From the NCBI GenBank assembly GCA_016839805.1, contig JAEOTO010000022.1:38881-102880 (forward strand): DNA of 64,000 nucleotides, given 5' to 3'. A model generated the notes under the pieces. The model saw only the letters and a list, made by a program, of their open reading frames with translations, had not been told where the DNA came from and ran no database searches. The stretch comes from Candidatus Hermodarchaeota archaeon. Its GTDB lineage: Archaea > Asgardarchaeota > Hermodarchaeia > Hermodarchaeales > Hermodarchaeaceae. The position numbers and the translations under genes were made by a program. Below, piece by piece: positions 54,145 to 63,346 of the stretch. How positions within the stretch are numbered: position 1 is the first letter of the stretch; the number at the start of each line of letters is the position of its first letter.

Positions 54145-57045
54145 ATGACACCTAGGCAAGAGCCATCACCCTCAATATCACCCTTAGTATTTCGTAAGCT
54201 ACGCCTAGTGAACTTTGTCATTCACCGTGATACAACCATTCAGTTGGATAGCGCTCCCATCACATTAATCACAGGTTCCAATGGCAGTGGAAAAACTCTC
54301 ATCCTCGATGCATTACTCTTTGCCATTGGGGTTGATTCTCGCCGCGCGCAACGGCAACGAAACGCGGCCTTCATTGGACAATTTGATAAACATGCTGAAG
54401 TCAATTTAGAACTCAACAACTTCCAACTCAACGGTCGGCGTGTCCTACGGAGCCCAGACCCAAGCTTATCAAAGCTCCTTAATAATGACGTAGTGACGAT
54501 TCGCCTTCGAATTTACCCAGGTAATCGGATCGCCTATTGGCTCAATGAGCAACGTTCCATCAACGGTCACCCGATAACCCGAAAGGATATCCGGAAACTC
54601 TTTCGAGCAGCTGGTCTTTTTGGTGACTCTCCTTTAGCCATTACAGAAGCAGAAACTTTAGACCATTTTGCCTCGCAATCACCTCGCCGCAAATTCGAGA
54701 CATTACTCAATGAAACCGGGTTACGAAACTGGATGGAGAAACTTGAAGAAGCCCGACTCCTAGTCCTTCAAGCCCAGGCAAACGTCAAACCCCTCCAATA
54801 TCGTATTCGACATGAAGAACAACGCCTTCAACTCTTAAAAACCGCCTACGCAGCCTTTCAACAAAAACAACAACTCCAAGAACGCCTCCAAGAACTCGAC
54901 CTTGAAGCAGCTTGGTCAGAAGTAGCTTATCGAGAAGGATTGGTTGAACAACTTCAATCGCAGATGAATGAAATTCAAGCTCAATTTACTATGGAACGTG
55001 AAAAATTAACAAAGCTTGATAATCGAAGAGCTGAACTCGTTTCAAAGTATGAAACTGTACAACAGCAACGACAAAAGCTTCAAACCACAATGGAGACAGT
55101 TCGCGATCAGCTTATGCAAGCGAAAGGACACCGGCTAGGACTCGAAAACGAACTAACCAGTGTCAATACGCAAATGAAACGTTACACAACAACCAAACGT
55201 CGAAAACCTGCGAAAACCAAACACGAGACTTTACAACGCGAATTTGCTGCTTTCACCAAGGAACGTGATGACCTTGATGATCAATTAGATAACTTGCGTC
55301 AAGATATCGCTTTCACAGAGGAGGAATTATTTACTACACCACAACGGTTTCCACGTTTCGAAGAAAGTATCCTGCGTGCTTGTCAACGATATCGTGAAGA
55401 ATTAGACAAGATCGCACTATCGGCTTCAGTAATTGGTCCTCTGTTCTCTCTTATACAGATGAAACGTGATTATGAGGAGTATGAAACTGCCGTCAAGCTC
55501 GCAATGGGTAGGTACACTTACGCATTCATCGCCTTGGATCGTAATGCTTTCAGTGAAGCTAAGAGCTTATTCGATCGCCTTTGGCCTTCTGAAAAACCAG
55601 ATTTAGTGGTAGCTCGGACCAACCCAACAACCGCGGTAACTCACGATCGTCCTGAAGTATCTCCACCTGTTTTTGGTTGGGCTGCAGATCTAATTGAAGG
55701 GGATGTTTATGCAGTTAGTTTTCTCAGTCGTGTTGTTAATACAGCAGTCGCTGAAGAATCTGCAGATCCCAACGAGTTAGTTGATGCCACCCAACAATTG
55801 AAAGGAAATATCATCACGAGTGATGGGACGAGTTTTTACCTGCGAATTGGGGCTTTCGCCCGACCACCTCGCCCTGTAACCGTCCGGTTATCTACTGCTC
55901 TCCGGGAATTAGGACTGACTCAGGAAAGTAGTGTAATTAGACAACGGCTTCGAAAATCACGAGAAGACGAAGCCCGTTTAATGCAAGATCGCATGCGCTT
56001 GAATTCTGAAATTAGCCAACTACGCTTACAGCTTCAGGATTTACGGCAAGCAGGTTCCGCTGCCTTATCTGATGAAGAACGCACCTCGATTCTAGTGGAT
56101 TTAGAACGGCGTTCAGCAGACCTGCAACAGCAGATACTAGAATTAGATGTACGCTGTGATACCCTTGCCCAAGATAGCCAGGTTTGCAATTCTGATATGC
56201 TTCCCTTAATTTCTCGAATGCAAAAGTTGGACAGACAATTAGAAAATTTAGATCATCGCCGGTCGCGGCGGACAGCTGAGGTTGAACGAATTACTGACGA
56301 ACTTCGTCAACGTGAGGAAGAATTTACACACCTCAATACACAAGTGAAAGAGTTTCGAAAAAATGCGGAGAAGCTGGGTAATCGTCCTGCAAGCATACGA
56401 ACCCCCTCGGCTGTAAGAGACGAGCAATTACAGCTTCAGGCAATGATTGAAACAATTACAGCGACGGCAGAGGACCTTCATGCCTTCGAAACACAAGAAG
56501 AAATTGTCCAACAACTTCATGATTACCTAAAAGAGCGTAAACTACATTTAGAAAATTTGATGACGGATGTCGACAGGCGCTTAATCAAATGGCGAGAAGA
56601 ACTCGAAACGACAATTGAGAAATTAAACCAGCGAATGAATCAACTCCTCAGCCACTTCCTCAAACAGGTAAAACTCCAAGTTCGGTATCCTGATGAACCT
56701 AGCCGGGCAGAACTGAATCTCCAACTAGCGATTAACCGGAAAGAACAATGGCGAACCTATCAAGAGATGTCTGGCGGCGAACGGGTCCTAGCCACCCAAA
56801 CCTTTATCCTCGCACTTCACACTTTGGCGAAAAGCCCTCTGCACGTTATTGATGAATTTACCCAACGATTAGACGAAGCTAGTCGGGCAGCAGTTCTCAG
56901 TGTGGTTCAACGTACTCTCGATTTAACTCACATTGAGACGCTCATTCATCCCCAGTTCCTACTTATGGCTCCCTCTACCGTTGGTCTTCAGATTCCAGAG
57001 ACCATGCATCATATCATTTTGCTCAAAGGACAGGTGAAACCATGA
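54145..57045 (+). CDS. SMC-family ATPase resembling eukaryotic Smc5/Smc6
   Basis: A 966-residue SMC protein: head, coiled coil, hinge, coiled coil, head. Walker A is GSNGSGKT (44-51). The hinge spans about 427-590 (ASVIGPLFSLIQMKRDYEEYE). The C-terminal head has the signature SGGER (876-880) followed by T and FILALH, and the Walker B is HVIDEF with D903 and E904. SGGER, the T and VIDEF are found in Smc5/Smc6; Smc1-4 and bacterial Smc have SGGEK and LDEVDAALD. Coiled coils are shorter than in canonical SMC (about 1170). It heads an operon with the next three genes, with four-base overlaps. Confidence 0.87.
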   Translation: MTPRQEPSPSISPLVFRKLRLVNFVIHRDTTIQLDSAPITLITGSNGSGKTLILDALLFAIGVDSRRAQRQRNAAFIGQFDKHAEVNLELNNFQLNGRRVLRSPDPSLSKLLNNDVVTIRLRIYPGNRIAYWLNEQRSINGHPITRKDIRKLFRAAGLFGDSPLAITEAETLDHFASQSPRRKFETLLNETGLRNWMEKLEEARLLVLQAQANVKPLQYRIRHEEQRLQLLKTAYAAFQQKQQLQERLQELDLEAAWSEVAYREGLVEQLQSQMNEIQAQFTMEREKLTKLDNRRAELVSKYETVQQQRQKLQTTMETVRDQLMQAKGHRLGLENELTSVNTQMKRYTTTKRRKPAKTKHETLQREFAAFTKERDDLDDQLDNLRQDIAFTEEELFTTPQRFPRFEESILRACQRYREELDKIALSASVIGPLFSLIQMKRDYEEYETAVKLAMGRYTYAFIALDRNAFSEAKSLFDRLWPSEKPDLVVARTNPTTAVTHDRPEVSPPVFGWAADLIEGDVYAVSFLSRVVNTAVAEESADPNELVDATQQLKGNIITSDGTSFYLRIGAFARPPRPVTVRLSTALRELGLTQESSVIRQRLRKSREDEARLMQDRMRLNSEISQLRLQLQDLRQAGSAALSDEERTSILVDLERRSADLQQQILELDVRCDTLAQDSQVCNSDMLPLISRMQKLDRQLENLDHRRSRRTAEVERITDELRQREEEFTHLNTQVKEFRKNAEKLGNRPASIRTPSAVRDEQLQLQAMIETITATAEDLHAFETQEEIVQQLHDYLKERKLHLENLMTDVDRRLIKWREELETTIEKLNQRMNQLLSHFLKQVKLQVRYPDEPSRAELNLQLAINRKEQWRTYQEMSGGERVLATQTFILALHTLAKSPLHVIDEFTQRLDEASRAAVLSVVQRTLDLTHIETLIHPQFLLMAPSTVGLQIPETMHHIILLKGQVKP

Positions 57046-57839
57046 TGGATACTAATGATACCTCAGTACATCGCCGTGTTTTTTCTGATCGTAAGATATG
57101 GCGAAAAACCTCGAAACGAAATTACAAGAAATATCGTGTCCCCTCTTATGGTACAAAGAGTGTCATCATCACTCTTTGGGATTTAACAAAGAAATACGAA
57201 ATTGCCTTGAAGCATAAAGAGGTATTTCCGATCAAAGAGTCTGAGATTGACCGTGAAGAAGTCACTGATGCATTTCATCTCCTGGAAACTCCTTGGGAAC
57301 GAAATCTTGATGGTCGATTTTATCACACTCTTTCCACTATGGTCCATCGCCGTGATTCTCAACTGGCTACCCCTGAAATCACATCCGAGCAATGGATTCA
57401 TCAGTTCGCAAATGTCGTCAAACGTCGGGCAACCCCATTACTTTTTCTTATCAGCCCTGAGCGATCCGTGCCACCTTTTGATCTACCACCAGTTGATTCT
57501 CCTGTCACACTAGCTGAACCACCTTCCCGTGATGACCGCATCGCATTGCAGAAGCATAAAGTGCCATTCGAAGAAGTTTCATTCACCTCATTAGAAACCC
57601 GGCGGAGTAGATTAGTCAAACGTTTACAGGGAAAACGATTCAAGTACTCGGAGTTAGCTGACCATCTCTCCAATTGGGAACTAGACCTTCTTAGCCAGAT
57701 GATCCGGGATAATTCCTTACCAGCGATTTTTGATAAAACCTCGGTAACGTTTCGTGAAGTGGCGTTCTCCAAATCAAATTCTGCATTCTCAGCTGTGGCA
57801 ATTGCAGCAAAGAAGTACGAGGAGGTCACGTCGCAATGA
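57042..57839 (+). CDS. Candidate kleisin (SMC partner, Nse4/ScpA-like position)
   Basis: A 265-residue protein sitting between the SMC and the tandem winged-helix gene, with ATGA overlaps on both sides. It has a helical N-terminus (about 35-75), a Pro-rich linker (about 145-180) and a C-terminal stretch (YSELADHLSNWELDLLSQMI, then VTFREVAFS) that looks like a kleisin C-terminal winged helix. Operon position and the SMC-kleisin-KITE order are the main support; the sequence alone is too divergent for a firm call. Confidence 0.5.
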   Translation: MMDTNDTSVHRRVFSDRKIWRKTSKRNYKKYRVPSYGTKSVIITLWDLTKKYEIALKHKEVFPIKESEIDREEVTDAFHLLETPWERNLDGRFYHTLSTMVHRRDSQLATPEITSEQWIHQFANVVKRRATPLLFLISPERSVPPFDLPPVDSPVTLAEPPSRDDRIALQKHKVPFEEVSFTSLETRRSRLVKRLQGKRFKYSELADHLSNWELDLLSQMIRDNSLPAIFDKTSVTFREVAFSKSNSAFSAVAIAAKKYEEVTSQ

Positions 57840-58477
57840 CAACAGATCCAGCAGAACCTAAAGATACAACTCTTGTGATAGAAGAAGCAGAAGATGAAGC
57901 ACTGGAACAACGCCATCTCCTAGGTCAACTCTTTGCCGCACTCACAGCTCGATATCGTGATGATGATGGCCATCTGAATGTCGGTGTAAAACGCCAAGAT
58001 TTACTTGAAGCACTCCACGTAAATAAGACCGGGTTAAACCGCCTTCTCGACCTGCTCCGCCAACAAATTACATCACTCGGGCTGGAACTTGTTGAATATC
58101 GCCTTGGTCGAGACACCCTCTATTGCATTCGAACACTCTATGGTGTTCCCGGGGAACTCACAGATCCTGAATACGCAGTCTTAGGTGTCATTATTGCCAC
58201 CATTGAGCAGGCAAGCAAAAGGCGGCGACCTCGTCGAATTGCCACAAAAGATCTCGAAACTATGCTAGTAGCCCGGGGGCGAATTTCCCGCTACCAACTG
58301 GATCGAATTCTACGCCGGCTCATCGAATTAGGTTATGTCACCCGAACTGCTCGATGCATCGCCTATGGACCACGCTTAGAACTAGAATTTGATGCGGAAC
58401 GCCGTGAAGCCATCGCGAGTGCTGCCACAATATACCTTGCTGGAGCCATCGCCCAATCAGAAGGTGACACCGAATGA
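57836..58477 (+). CDS. Tandem winged-helix KITE protein (Nse3/ScpB-like)
   Basis: A 213-residue protein with two winged-helix units (about 25-105 and 110-186) after a short acidic N-terminus (TTLVIEEAEDEA), which itself looks like the hydrophobic-plus-acidic motif seen in the modifier operon. SLGLELVEYRL and the following EYAVLGVIIATIE stretch resemble MAGE/Nse3 domains; ScpB is the bacterial counterpart. KITE proteins bind kleisins in SMC complexes. It overlaps both neighbours by four bases. Confidence 0.6.
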   Translation: MTTDPAEPKDTTLVIEEAEDEALEQRHLLGQLFAALTARYRDDDGHLNVGVKRQDLLEALHVNKTGLNRLLDLLRQQITSLGLELVEYRLGRDTLYCIRTLYGVPGELTDPEYAVLGVIIATIEQASKRRRPRRIATKDLETMLVARGRISRYQLDRILRRLIELGYVTRTARCIAYGPRLELEFDAERREAIASAATIYLAGAIAQSEGDTE

Positions 58478-58929
58478 AACTCGATTTATCAACGGTGGGC
58501 ATCTCTTGTGTCGCCTGTGGAACACGGACTACATTAGAACATGCTATCCAGGAGGGCTGGCACCAATGCCTTCGTTGCCAGTTTTTCATCGACCCCCAAT
58601 GCCTCCACATCGTTCAAACTACAATGGGAGGCGTGTGTCCAGCTTTCAGTCAAGGAGTTCCACGCCACACGCTTCAACCCGCGGACATCCCCTCCGAACA
58701 AATCTTAATCTTTGTGAAAGATCAATATCAAAAAGGTCGTGTCGGGGCCCTCATAGATACTCTCTTTTACACACAACGGCTCCCTCTCTCTCCACCTCAA
58801 CATGACTCAAAATATAAAGGGCCTTCCGAAGAGCCGCTGACCCGTGAAGAGATTTGGCAGCGCTATGGCTTAGTATTGGTACGAAGGGCTCACGGAAAAT
58901 GGGTCACTTGGGAAAAAATTCTATTTTAA
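58474..58929 (+). CDS. Second RING-like zinc-finger protein, last gene of the SMC operon
   Basis: A 151-residue protein. The N-terminal finger has C12/C15, C32/C35, D40, C43 and C55. Its spacing (CVAC-x16-CxxC-x4-[C/D]PxC-x11-CP) is nearly identical to that of the protein at 52140-52532, with Asp in place of one Cys. The C-terminal half is helical and ends in HGKWVTWEKI. In eukaryotic Smc5/6 the Nse1 subunit carries a RING; this protein may play that part. It overlaps the KITE gene by four bases and the deacetylase gene (convergent) by nine. Confidence 0.65.
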   Translation: MKLDLSTVGISCVACGTRTTLEHAIQEGWHQCLRCQFFIDPQCLHIVQTTMGGVCPAFSQGVPRHTLQPADIPSEQILIFVKDQYQKGRVGALIDTLFYTQRLPLSPPQHDSKYKGPSEEPLTREEIWQRYGLVLVRRAHGKWVTWEKILF

Positions 58930-59910
58930 ACCTAATTTAACGAGAATGGTATCCACAAGTTTTCGAGCTGAATTTTTCACATCCTCCAGCTCTGTTTTCG
59001 GCTCATCCTTTTCATCTTCATCTAACAAAGGTAATCCAGCTAAACTTCGGATGATACTAGATATTGCATGTTGAGCTACAAATATCTCCGAACCCCCTGA
59101 CAATAAAACTACTAATTTCCCGGAGCAGACAGCATCAGCTGTTTGCATCAGAATCTTAGTCATTGCTGGAAATGCACGAAGCGAGAGATTGAACCCACCA
59201 TAATCCAATGCATGCGCATCATGCCCCATGTTCCAAAGGATCATTTCTGCTTCACTTTGACGGGCTAAAGGCGGAACCAGGCGACGGACCGCTTCTACAA
59301 AGGATCCATCACTACTATTACTAGGAAATGGCACATCCACATGCCGCTTCGACTCTATCTCATATCGTTCCCGGAAACTCGCCTCAAAGTTCAAATGAAA
59401 TACTCCCTCATCATCCCCTAATATGTCCCGTGTTCCATCCCCGGGATGAGGATCAGTATCAACGATAAAAAATTGTTTCACATCATATTTCTGTTGTAGA
59501 TTTCGTATTAGCAGGGCTGAGTTGTTATAATAACAAAAACCCCAAAAGGAATCTCGACTAGCGTGATGCCCCGCACATCCTGTAAAAGCAAAGGAATTTC
59601 TGGCTTCCCCTAACCACACACCCTCACCTGCACGAACTGCAGCACCAGCGGAGACCAGTGAAGCGGCATCATACCCAGAATTCTTCACCTGCTGAATGTG
59701 GTTTTTTGTATGCACCTGAACAAGCAACTCTTCAGAAACTTCAAAAGCCTGCTCCACTTTCACATGAGGTGAATCAAGGGTCCCTGTTTCTCGTAAATAC
59801 TCAAAGGCCGGTTGGACACGACCAGCTAGAACTGGATAACCTTTCGCAGCCATGAGTGGATGATACAAAATAAGGGTTGGCTTCTTAGTTGATGCTGTTT
59901 TATTGGTCAT
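58921..59910 (-). CDS. Histone deacetylase-family (class II-like) deacetylase
   Basis: A 329-residue arginase-fold deacetylase. GHHASRDSFWGFCYYNN carries the paired His and the NN segment, VDTDPHPGDGT supplies zinc Asp and His ligands (the usual DxHxGxGT), and WNMGHDAHALDYGG fits the next metal Asp. Archaeal members act on acetyl-lysine, acetylpolyamines or acetoin-like substrates. The opposite gene is convergent, so no operon link is implied. Confidence 0.88.
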   Translation of the reverse strand: MTNKTASTKKPTLILYHPLMAAKGYPVLAGRVQPAFEYLRETGTLDSPHVKVEQAFEVSEELLVQVHTKNHIQQVKNSGYDAASLVSAGAAVRAGEGVWLGEARNSFAFTGCAGHHASRDSFWGFCYYNNSALLIRNLQQKYDVKQFFIVDTDPHPGDGTRDILGDDEGVFHLNFEASFRERYEIESKRHVDVPFPSNSSDGSFVEAVRRLVPPLARQSEAEMILWNMGHDAHALDYGGFNLSLRAFPAMTKILMQTADAVCSGKLVVLLSGGSEIFVAQHAISSIIRSLAGLPLLDEDEKDEPKTELEDVKNSARKLVDTILVKLGLK

Positions 59911-60042
59911 TTCATCACCTTGCTGCAGTGCATTATGATGGCTATCTTCTGTCTTTTACAAATCTAATGGACGAAAGACTATATCAGGTTGAGCCCCTGT
60001 AATGAACCACTAAAACCAAGTCAAACGAACTGGTGATGAACC

Positions 60043-61242
60043 GTGGAAATTCGAAATTTAACAGAGAAAGAACGTACCGAAGCCAGAATGTTACACCGAT
60101 ATGCCTTCGGTGAATGGTCGGATAAAGAAGTGAAAGACGATGAAATGACCTATCTTGACCCCACACAAACAATCGGGCTATTCGATGATACTGCGACTCT
60201 CATTTCTACTGTTGCTGTGATTGATTTCAAACAGTGTATTCGTGGTGTCAGTAAACGAATGGGTGGAATTGCCGAAGTAAGTACGTATCCGGAGGGACGG
60301 TATCAGGGAAATATACAAAAACTGATGCAGTATGCCTTCAACCAAATGCAAGAAAACGGCTTCTCGGTGAGTATGCTTGCCCCATTCAAGGATTCCTATT
60401 ACGAAAAATTTGACTACACTAAGGCGAACGCACCATATCTTGTAGGCGCTCCACAACTTGCGATTCGTCATTACCTCTCAATAGATCCAGGTTCTGATTG
60501 GGTAATCGAAAGACATCGAGCCCAAGATGTACAGAAACAATACACGGAATATTTCAATCGTGTCCCATTTACGAAATATCATGGCTTTGTTACCTTTACA
60601 AAGTTGAAACCAAAAATCTGGAAAGACCGAAGTAAGGATTCTCTGGTCGTGTTCGTTAAACGGAATGGAAACACCGAAGGGATGAGCCGTTATCGGATAC
60701 TACGCAAAGATCCCCGTGATGAGGCAACCCAAGAACTTCATATCGTTGATTTCTACTCGAATAGCCTAACTGCTCAATTAATATTATTCAACTTCTTTGC
60801 GAAACATACTGACCAGATTAACAAAGTTTGGATTCATGCTCCCTTTGATACAATGGTCGAACATTGGTTCAAAGATGACATCATTGAAATCAAACGATAT
60901 ATGCCCTGGATGGTTCGAGTAATTGACGTTGAACAAGCGCTTACGGGTCTACCTGCAAAAGGTGAAGATGAATTTCGCATTCGAGTTACTGACAAGATGT
61001 GTGAATGGAATAATCAAATCTTTGCGCTCCGCTCAAAAAACGAGTCCCTCCAAGCCCATCAGGCCTCAGGAAATCCCGCAGCTACTATGACTATCAAAGG
61101 ACTTTCAGCATTAGTATACGGAACCCAATCCATTGAGGAACTCGAACATCTTAACTTGTTACAAATCAAAGAAGAATGGGTCAAACACACCCTTCAACGA
61201 TGGTTCACTCAGTTACCCATCTACAGTACCGTCTACTTCTAA
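60043..61242 (+). CDS. Eis-like GNAT acetyltransferase
   Basis: A 399-residue protein of the Eis family. The N-terminal GNAT domain (ARMLHRYAFGEW) includes a pyrophosphate-binding YPEGRYQGNIQKLMQ segment near residue 87. A second GNAT-like part and a C-terminal SCP2-like domain follow, which is the usual three-part Eis layout. Eis enzymes acetylate amines of antibiotics, lysines or polyamines. The start is GTG 60043. The gene is divergent from the deacetylase gene; a functional pairing is possible but speculative. Confidence 0.82.
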   Translation: MEIRNLTEKERTEARMLHRYAFGEWSDKEVKDDEMTYLDPTQTIGLFDDTATLISTVAVIDFKQCIRGVSKRMGGIAEVSTYPEGRYQGNIQKLMQYAFNQMQENGFSVSMLAPFKDSYYEKFDYTKANAPYLVGAPQLAIRHYLSIDPGSDWVIERHRAQDVQKQYTEYFNRVPFTKYHGFVTFTKLKPKIWKDRSKDSLVVFVKRNGNTEGMSRYRILRKDPRDEATQELHIVDFYSNSLTAQLILFNFFAKHTDQINKVWIHAPFDTMVEHWFKDDIIEIKRYMPWMVRVIDVEQALTGLPAKGEDEFRIRVTDKMCEWNNQIFALRSKNESLQAHQASGNPAATMTIKGLSALVYGTQSIEELEHLNLLQIKEEWVKHTLQRWFTQLPIYSTVYF

Positions 61243-61321
61243 CAGAACCGATTTTAAGGCGAGGTTTTTTAGGCTAGAAGGTTGCTGAGTTGTACCCTCA
61301 CTTGTTCAGGGGCGAAAATAA

Positions 61322-61711
61322 ATGGGATTCGAGCTACCCTTCGATAAAATCCAAGCCGCCATTAAAGAATACTTACTCTTTGAAGCTGATCCAACTGCTC
61401 GGACGATTAAACTTGAATTCAAAGGAAGTATCTATGAAGAAATGCCCTTAGGTGACATGCTGGAAGATGAAGAGGGCTTGAAGCGAATGGCAAAAAGCTT
61501 CATGGATGAAGATATCGATTACACCGCTGAACCCCTTCCTGAAGGCAAAGGCGTTATCCTCTCTTTTGAGAGCGATGAAGACTATCAGAAAATGTATAAT
61601 TTCATCGATGGCATCGTGAATGGCGAGTTGCTGAAGGACATCATGGAAAAGATCATGAAATCCATGTTCGCAGCCTTTGACGATAGCTCCGAATTCGAAA
61701 ACACGACATAA
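61322..61711 (+). CDS. Hypothetical acidic protein (129 aa)
   Basis: A 129-residue acidic protein that I do not recognise. It looks like a small alpha/beta domain: N-terminal helix (FDKIQAAIKEYLL), a pair of strands (IKLEFKGSIYEE), a helix rich in Asp/Glu (EEGLKRMAKSFM), then a strand and a long C-terminal helix. It has its own ribosome binding site and sits 79 bases after the acetyltransferase gene. Confidence 0.55.
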   Translation: MGFELPFDKIQAAIKEYLLFEADPTARTIKLEFKGSIYEEMPLGDMLEDEEGLKRMAKSFMDEDIDYTAEPLPEGKGVILSFESDEDYQKMYNFIDGIVNGELLKDIMEKIMKSMFAAFDDSSEFENTT

Positions 61712-61895
61712 ATCGAAGGTTCATTTTTAATTGCAATACCTTGAATCAATCCTGGGGGAAGAAGGCTTCCATCTCATTGTGCATGTTGTGATATACTTTA
61801 GTTCGGTTGATATTCGAATTGATGATGATTAAAAAGCTTCACGACCAATTGATGTTAGAAGTATTCAACGGTTAAAATATTGACGTGGAAGCACC

Positions 61896-63278
61896 TTGAC
61901 AGCAATTATTCGTAACAAAAATGACCTAATCAAGGGATCACCCAAAACGCAGCACGCAAGAAAAATTGCTCTAGATTTACTCGAAGCCGCGTTAATTGCT
62001 GCAGATCCTCAGCAAATGGTTCGCCAAGTAATAAAACTTGAAAATCATATTTTACATTTAGCTCAGCACAAAATCAACCTTCATACTATCAACGGAGTTT
62101 TTGTAATCGGTGCAGGAAAAGCCACTGGACGAATGGCCGAAGCCATCGAAGCACTCCTCCCCGAGAGTATCACTGGTGGTTTAATAATCGTACCTGAAAA
62201 TTCAGTGAATGATTTTGTGCTTGAAAGTGTGGAACTTCAGGGAGGTGGACACCCCCTTCCCACCAATCAAAGTGTTAATTCAACGCGAGCACTCCAAGAA
62301 CTTATCACAAGCAGTCCACATGATGCATTGATAATCAGCCTGATATCCGGTGGTGGGTCCTCCTTGCTCTCTCACCCCGCATCACCCCTCACTGTACAGG
62401 ACCTTCAAGAAACTACGACCCTCTTGATAGAATCAGGGGTACCCATTACTGACATGAACACACTTCGAAAACACCTCTCACAGGTCAAAGGAGGCTATCT
62501 AAGCAGCCAGGTTTACCCACGACAGCATATAAGCCTCCTAATATCAGATATTCCTAATGACCAACTCGACATGATTGCCAGCGGACCCACACTTCCAGAT
62601 CCTACCACCTTTCACGATGCTGCAGAAATTCTTACGAAGTACAACCTCTGGTCAGAGGTACCTCCCCGAGTCAAGCAACGTGTTGATGCCGGCCTACGAG
62701 GAGACATTACCGACACTCCGAAACCGACTAATCCTATTTTTTCTTCGACGGTCGCTGAACTCATTGGCAACAACCGAGTAATTTGTGAAGCAGCTCAGCA
62801 AACAGCACAACAAAAGGGTCTAACGGCTCAAATCCTTGCAACGGATTGGCAAGGAGAAGCACGAGAAATTGGATTCAAAATAGGAGAACTTGCCAACAGA
62901 CTCCAAAGGCCCAGTACTCCCCATGTCCTTATAATCGGCTCCGAAACTACCGTTACAGTCCGCCATCCAGGAAAAGGTGGTCGTAACACCGAACTCATTG
63001 CGGCCACCCTTCCCTTCCTCAAACACCATGACGGATTAGTCGTCGCAAGTCTCGCTACTGATGGCGTTGATGGTCCAACCCCCTATGCTGGAGCAGTCGC
63101 TGACCATGAATCTATCCAACGAGCGACCACTCTCAATCTCTCCTCCGAGGAATTGCTCGATACCAATAATACCTACATCCTTTTCGAAGCCCTCAACGAC
63201 CATATCTTCACAGGTCCCACTCACACCAATGTCCGTGACATCACCATCATTATCTACCTCAAAGACCTTCCCTCGTAA
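61896..63278 (+). CDS. Glycerate 2-kinase (MOFRL family)
   Basis: A 460-residue protein of the MOFRL/glycerate kinase type II family. GAGKATGRMAEAIE near 71, SGGGSSLL near 151 and the C-terminal MOFRL segments GGRNTELIAA and ATDGVDGPT near 385 are diagnostic. It phosphorylates glycerate to 2-phosphoglycerate in archaeal non-phosphorylative or semi-phosphorylative sugar degradation. The start is TTG 61896. The 184 bases before it hold no gene. Confidence 0.93.
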   Translation: MTAIIRNKNDLIKGSPKTQHARKIALDLLEAALIAADPQQMVRQVIKLENHILHLAQHKINLHTINGVFVIGAGKATGRMAEAIEALLPESITGGLIIVPENSVNDFVLESVELQGGGHPLPTNQSVNSTRALQELITSSPHDALIISLISGGGSSLLSHPASPLTVQDLQETTTLLIESGVPITDMNTLRKHLSQVKGGYLSSQVYPRQHISLLISDIPNDQLDMIASGPTLPDPTTFHDAAEILTKYNLWSEVPPRVKQRVDAGLRGDITDTPKPTNPIFSSTVAELIGNNRVICEAAQQTAQQKGLTAQILATDWQGEAREIGFKIGELANRLQRPSTPHVLIIGSETTVTVRHPGKGGRNTELIAATLPFLKHHDGLVVASLATDGVDGPTPYAGAVADHESIQRATTLNLSSEELLDTNNTYILFEALNDHIFTGPTHTNVRDITIIIYLKDLPS

Positions 63279-63346
63279 TGTAATTGTCCCAAACTTTTTT
63301 CTAATATCAGCAAAGGCTTATGTAGCCACAACCAGAATCATTTCTT

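Noticed and set aside
54145..57045. Rad50/SbcC identity for the SMC protein
   Set aside because: There is no CxxC zinc hook; a globular SMC hinge lies in the middle of the coiled coil.
57401..57916. 171-residue minus-strand ORF across the candidate kleisin gene
   Set aside because: It would cover the ATGA junction of the SMC operon; the plus-strand reading has operon logic and the minus reading has no motif.
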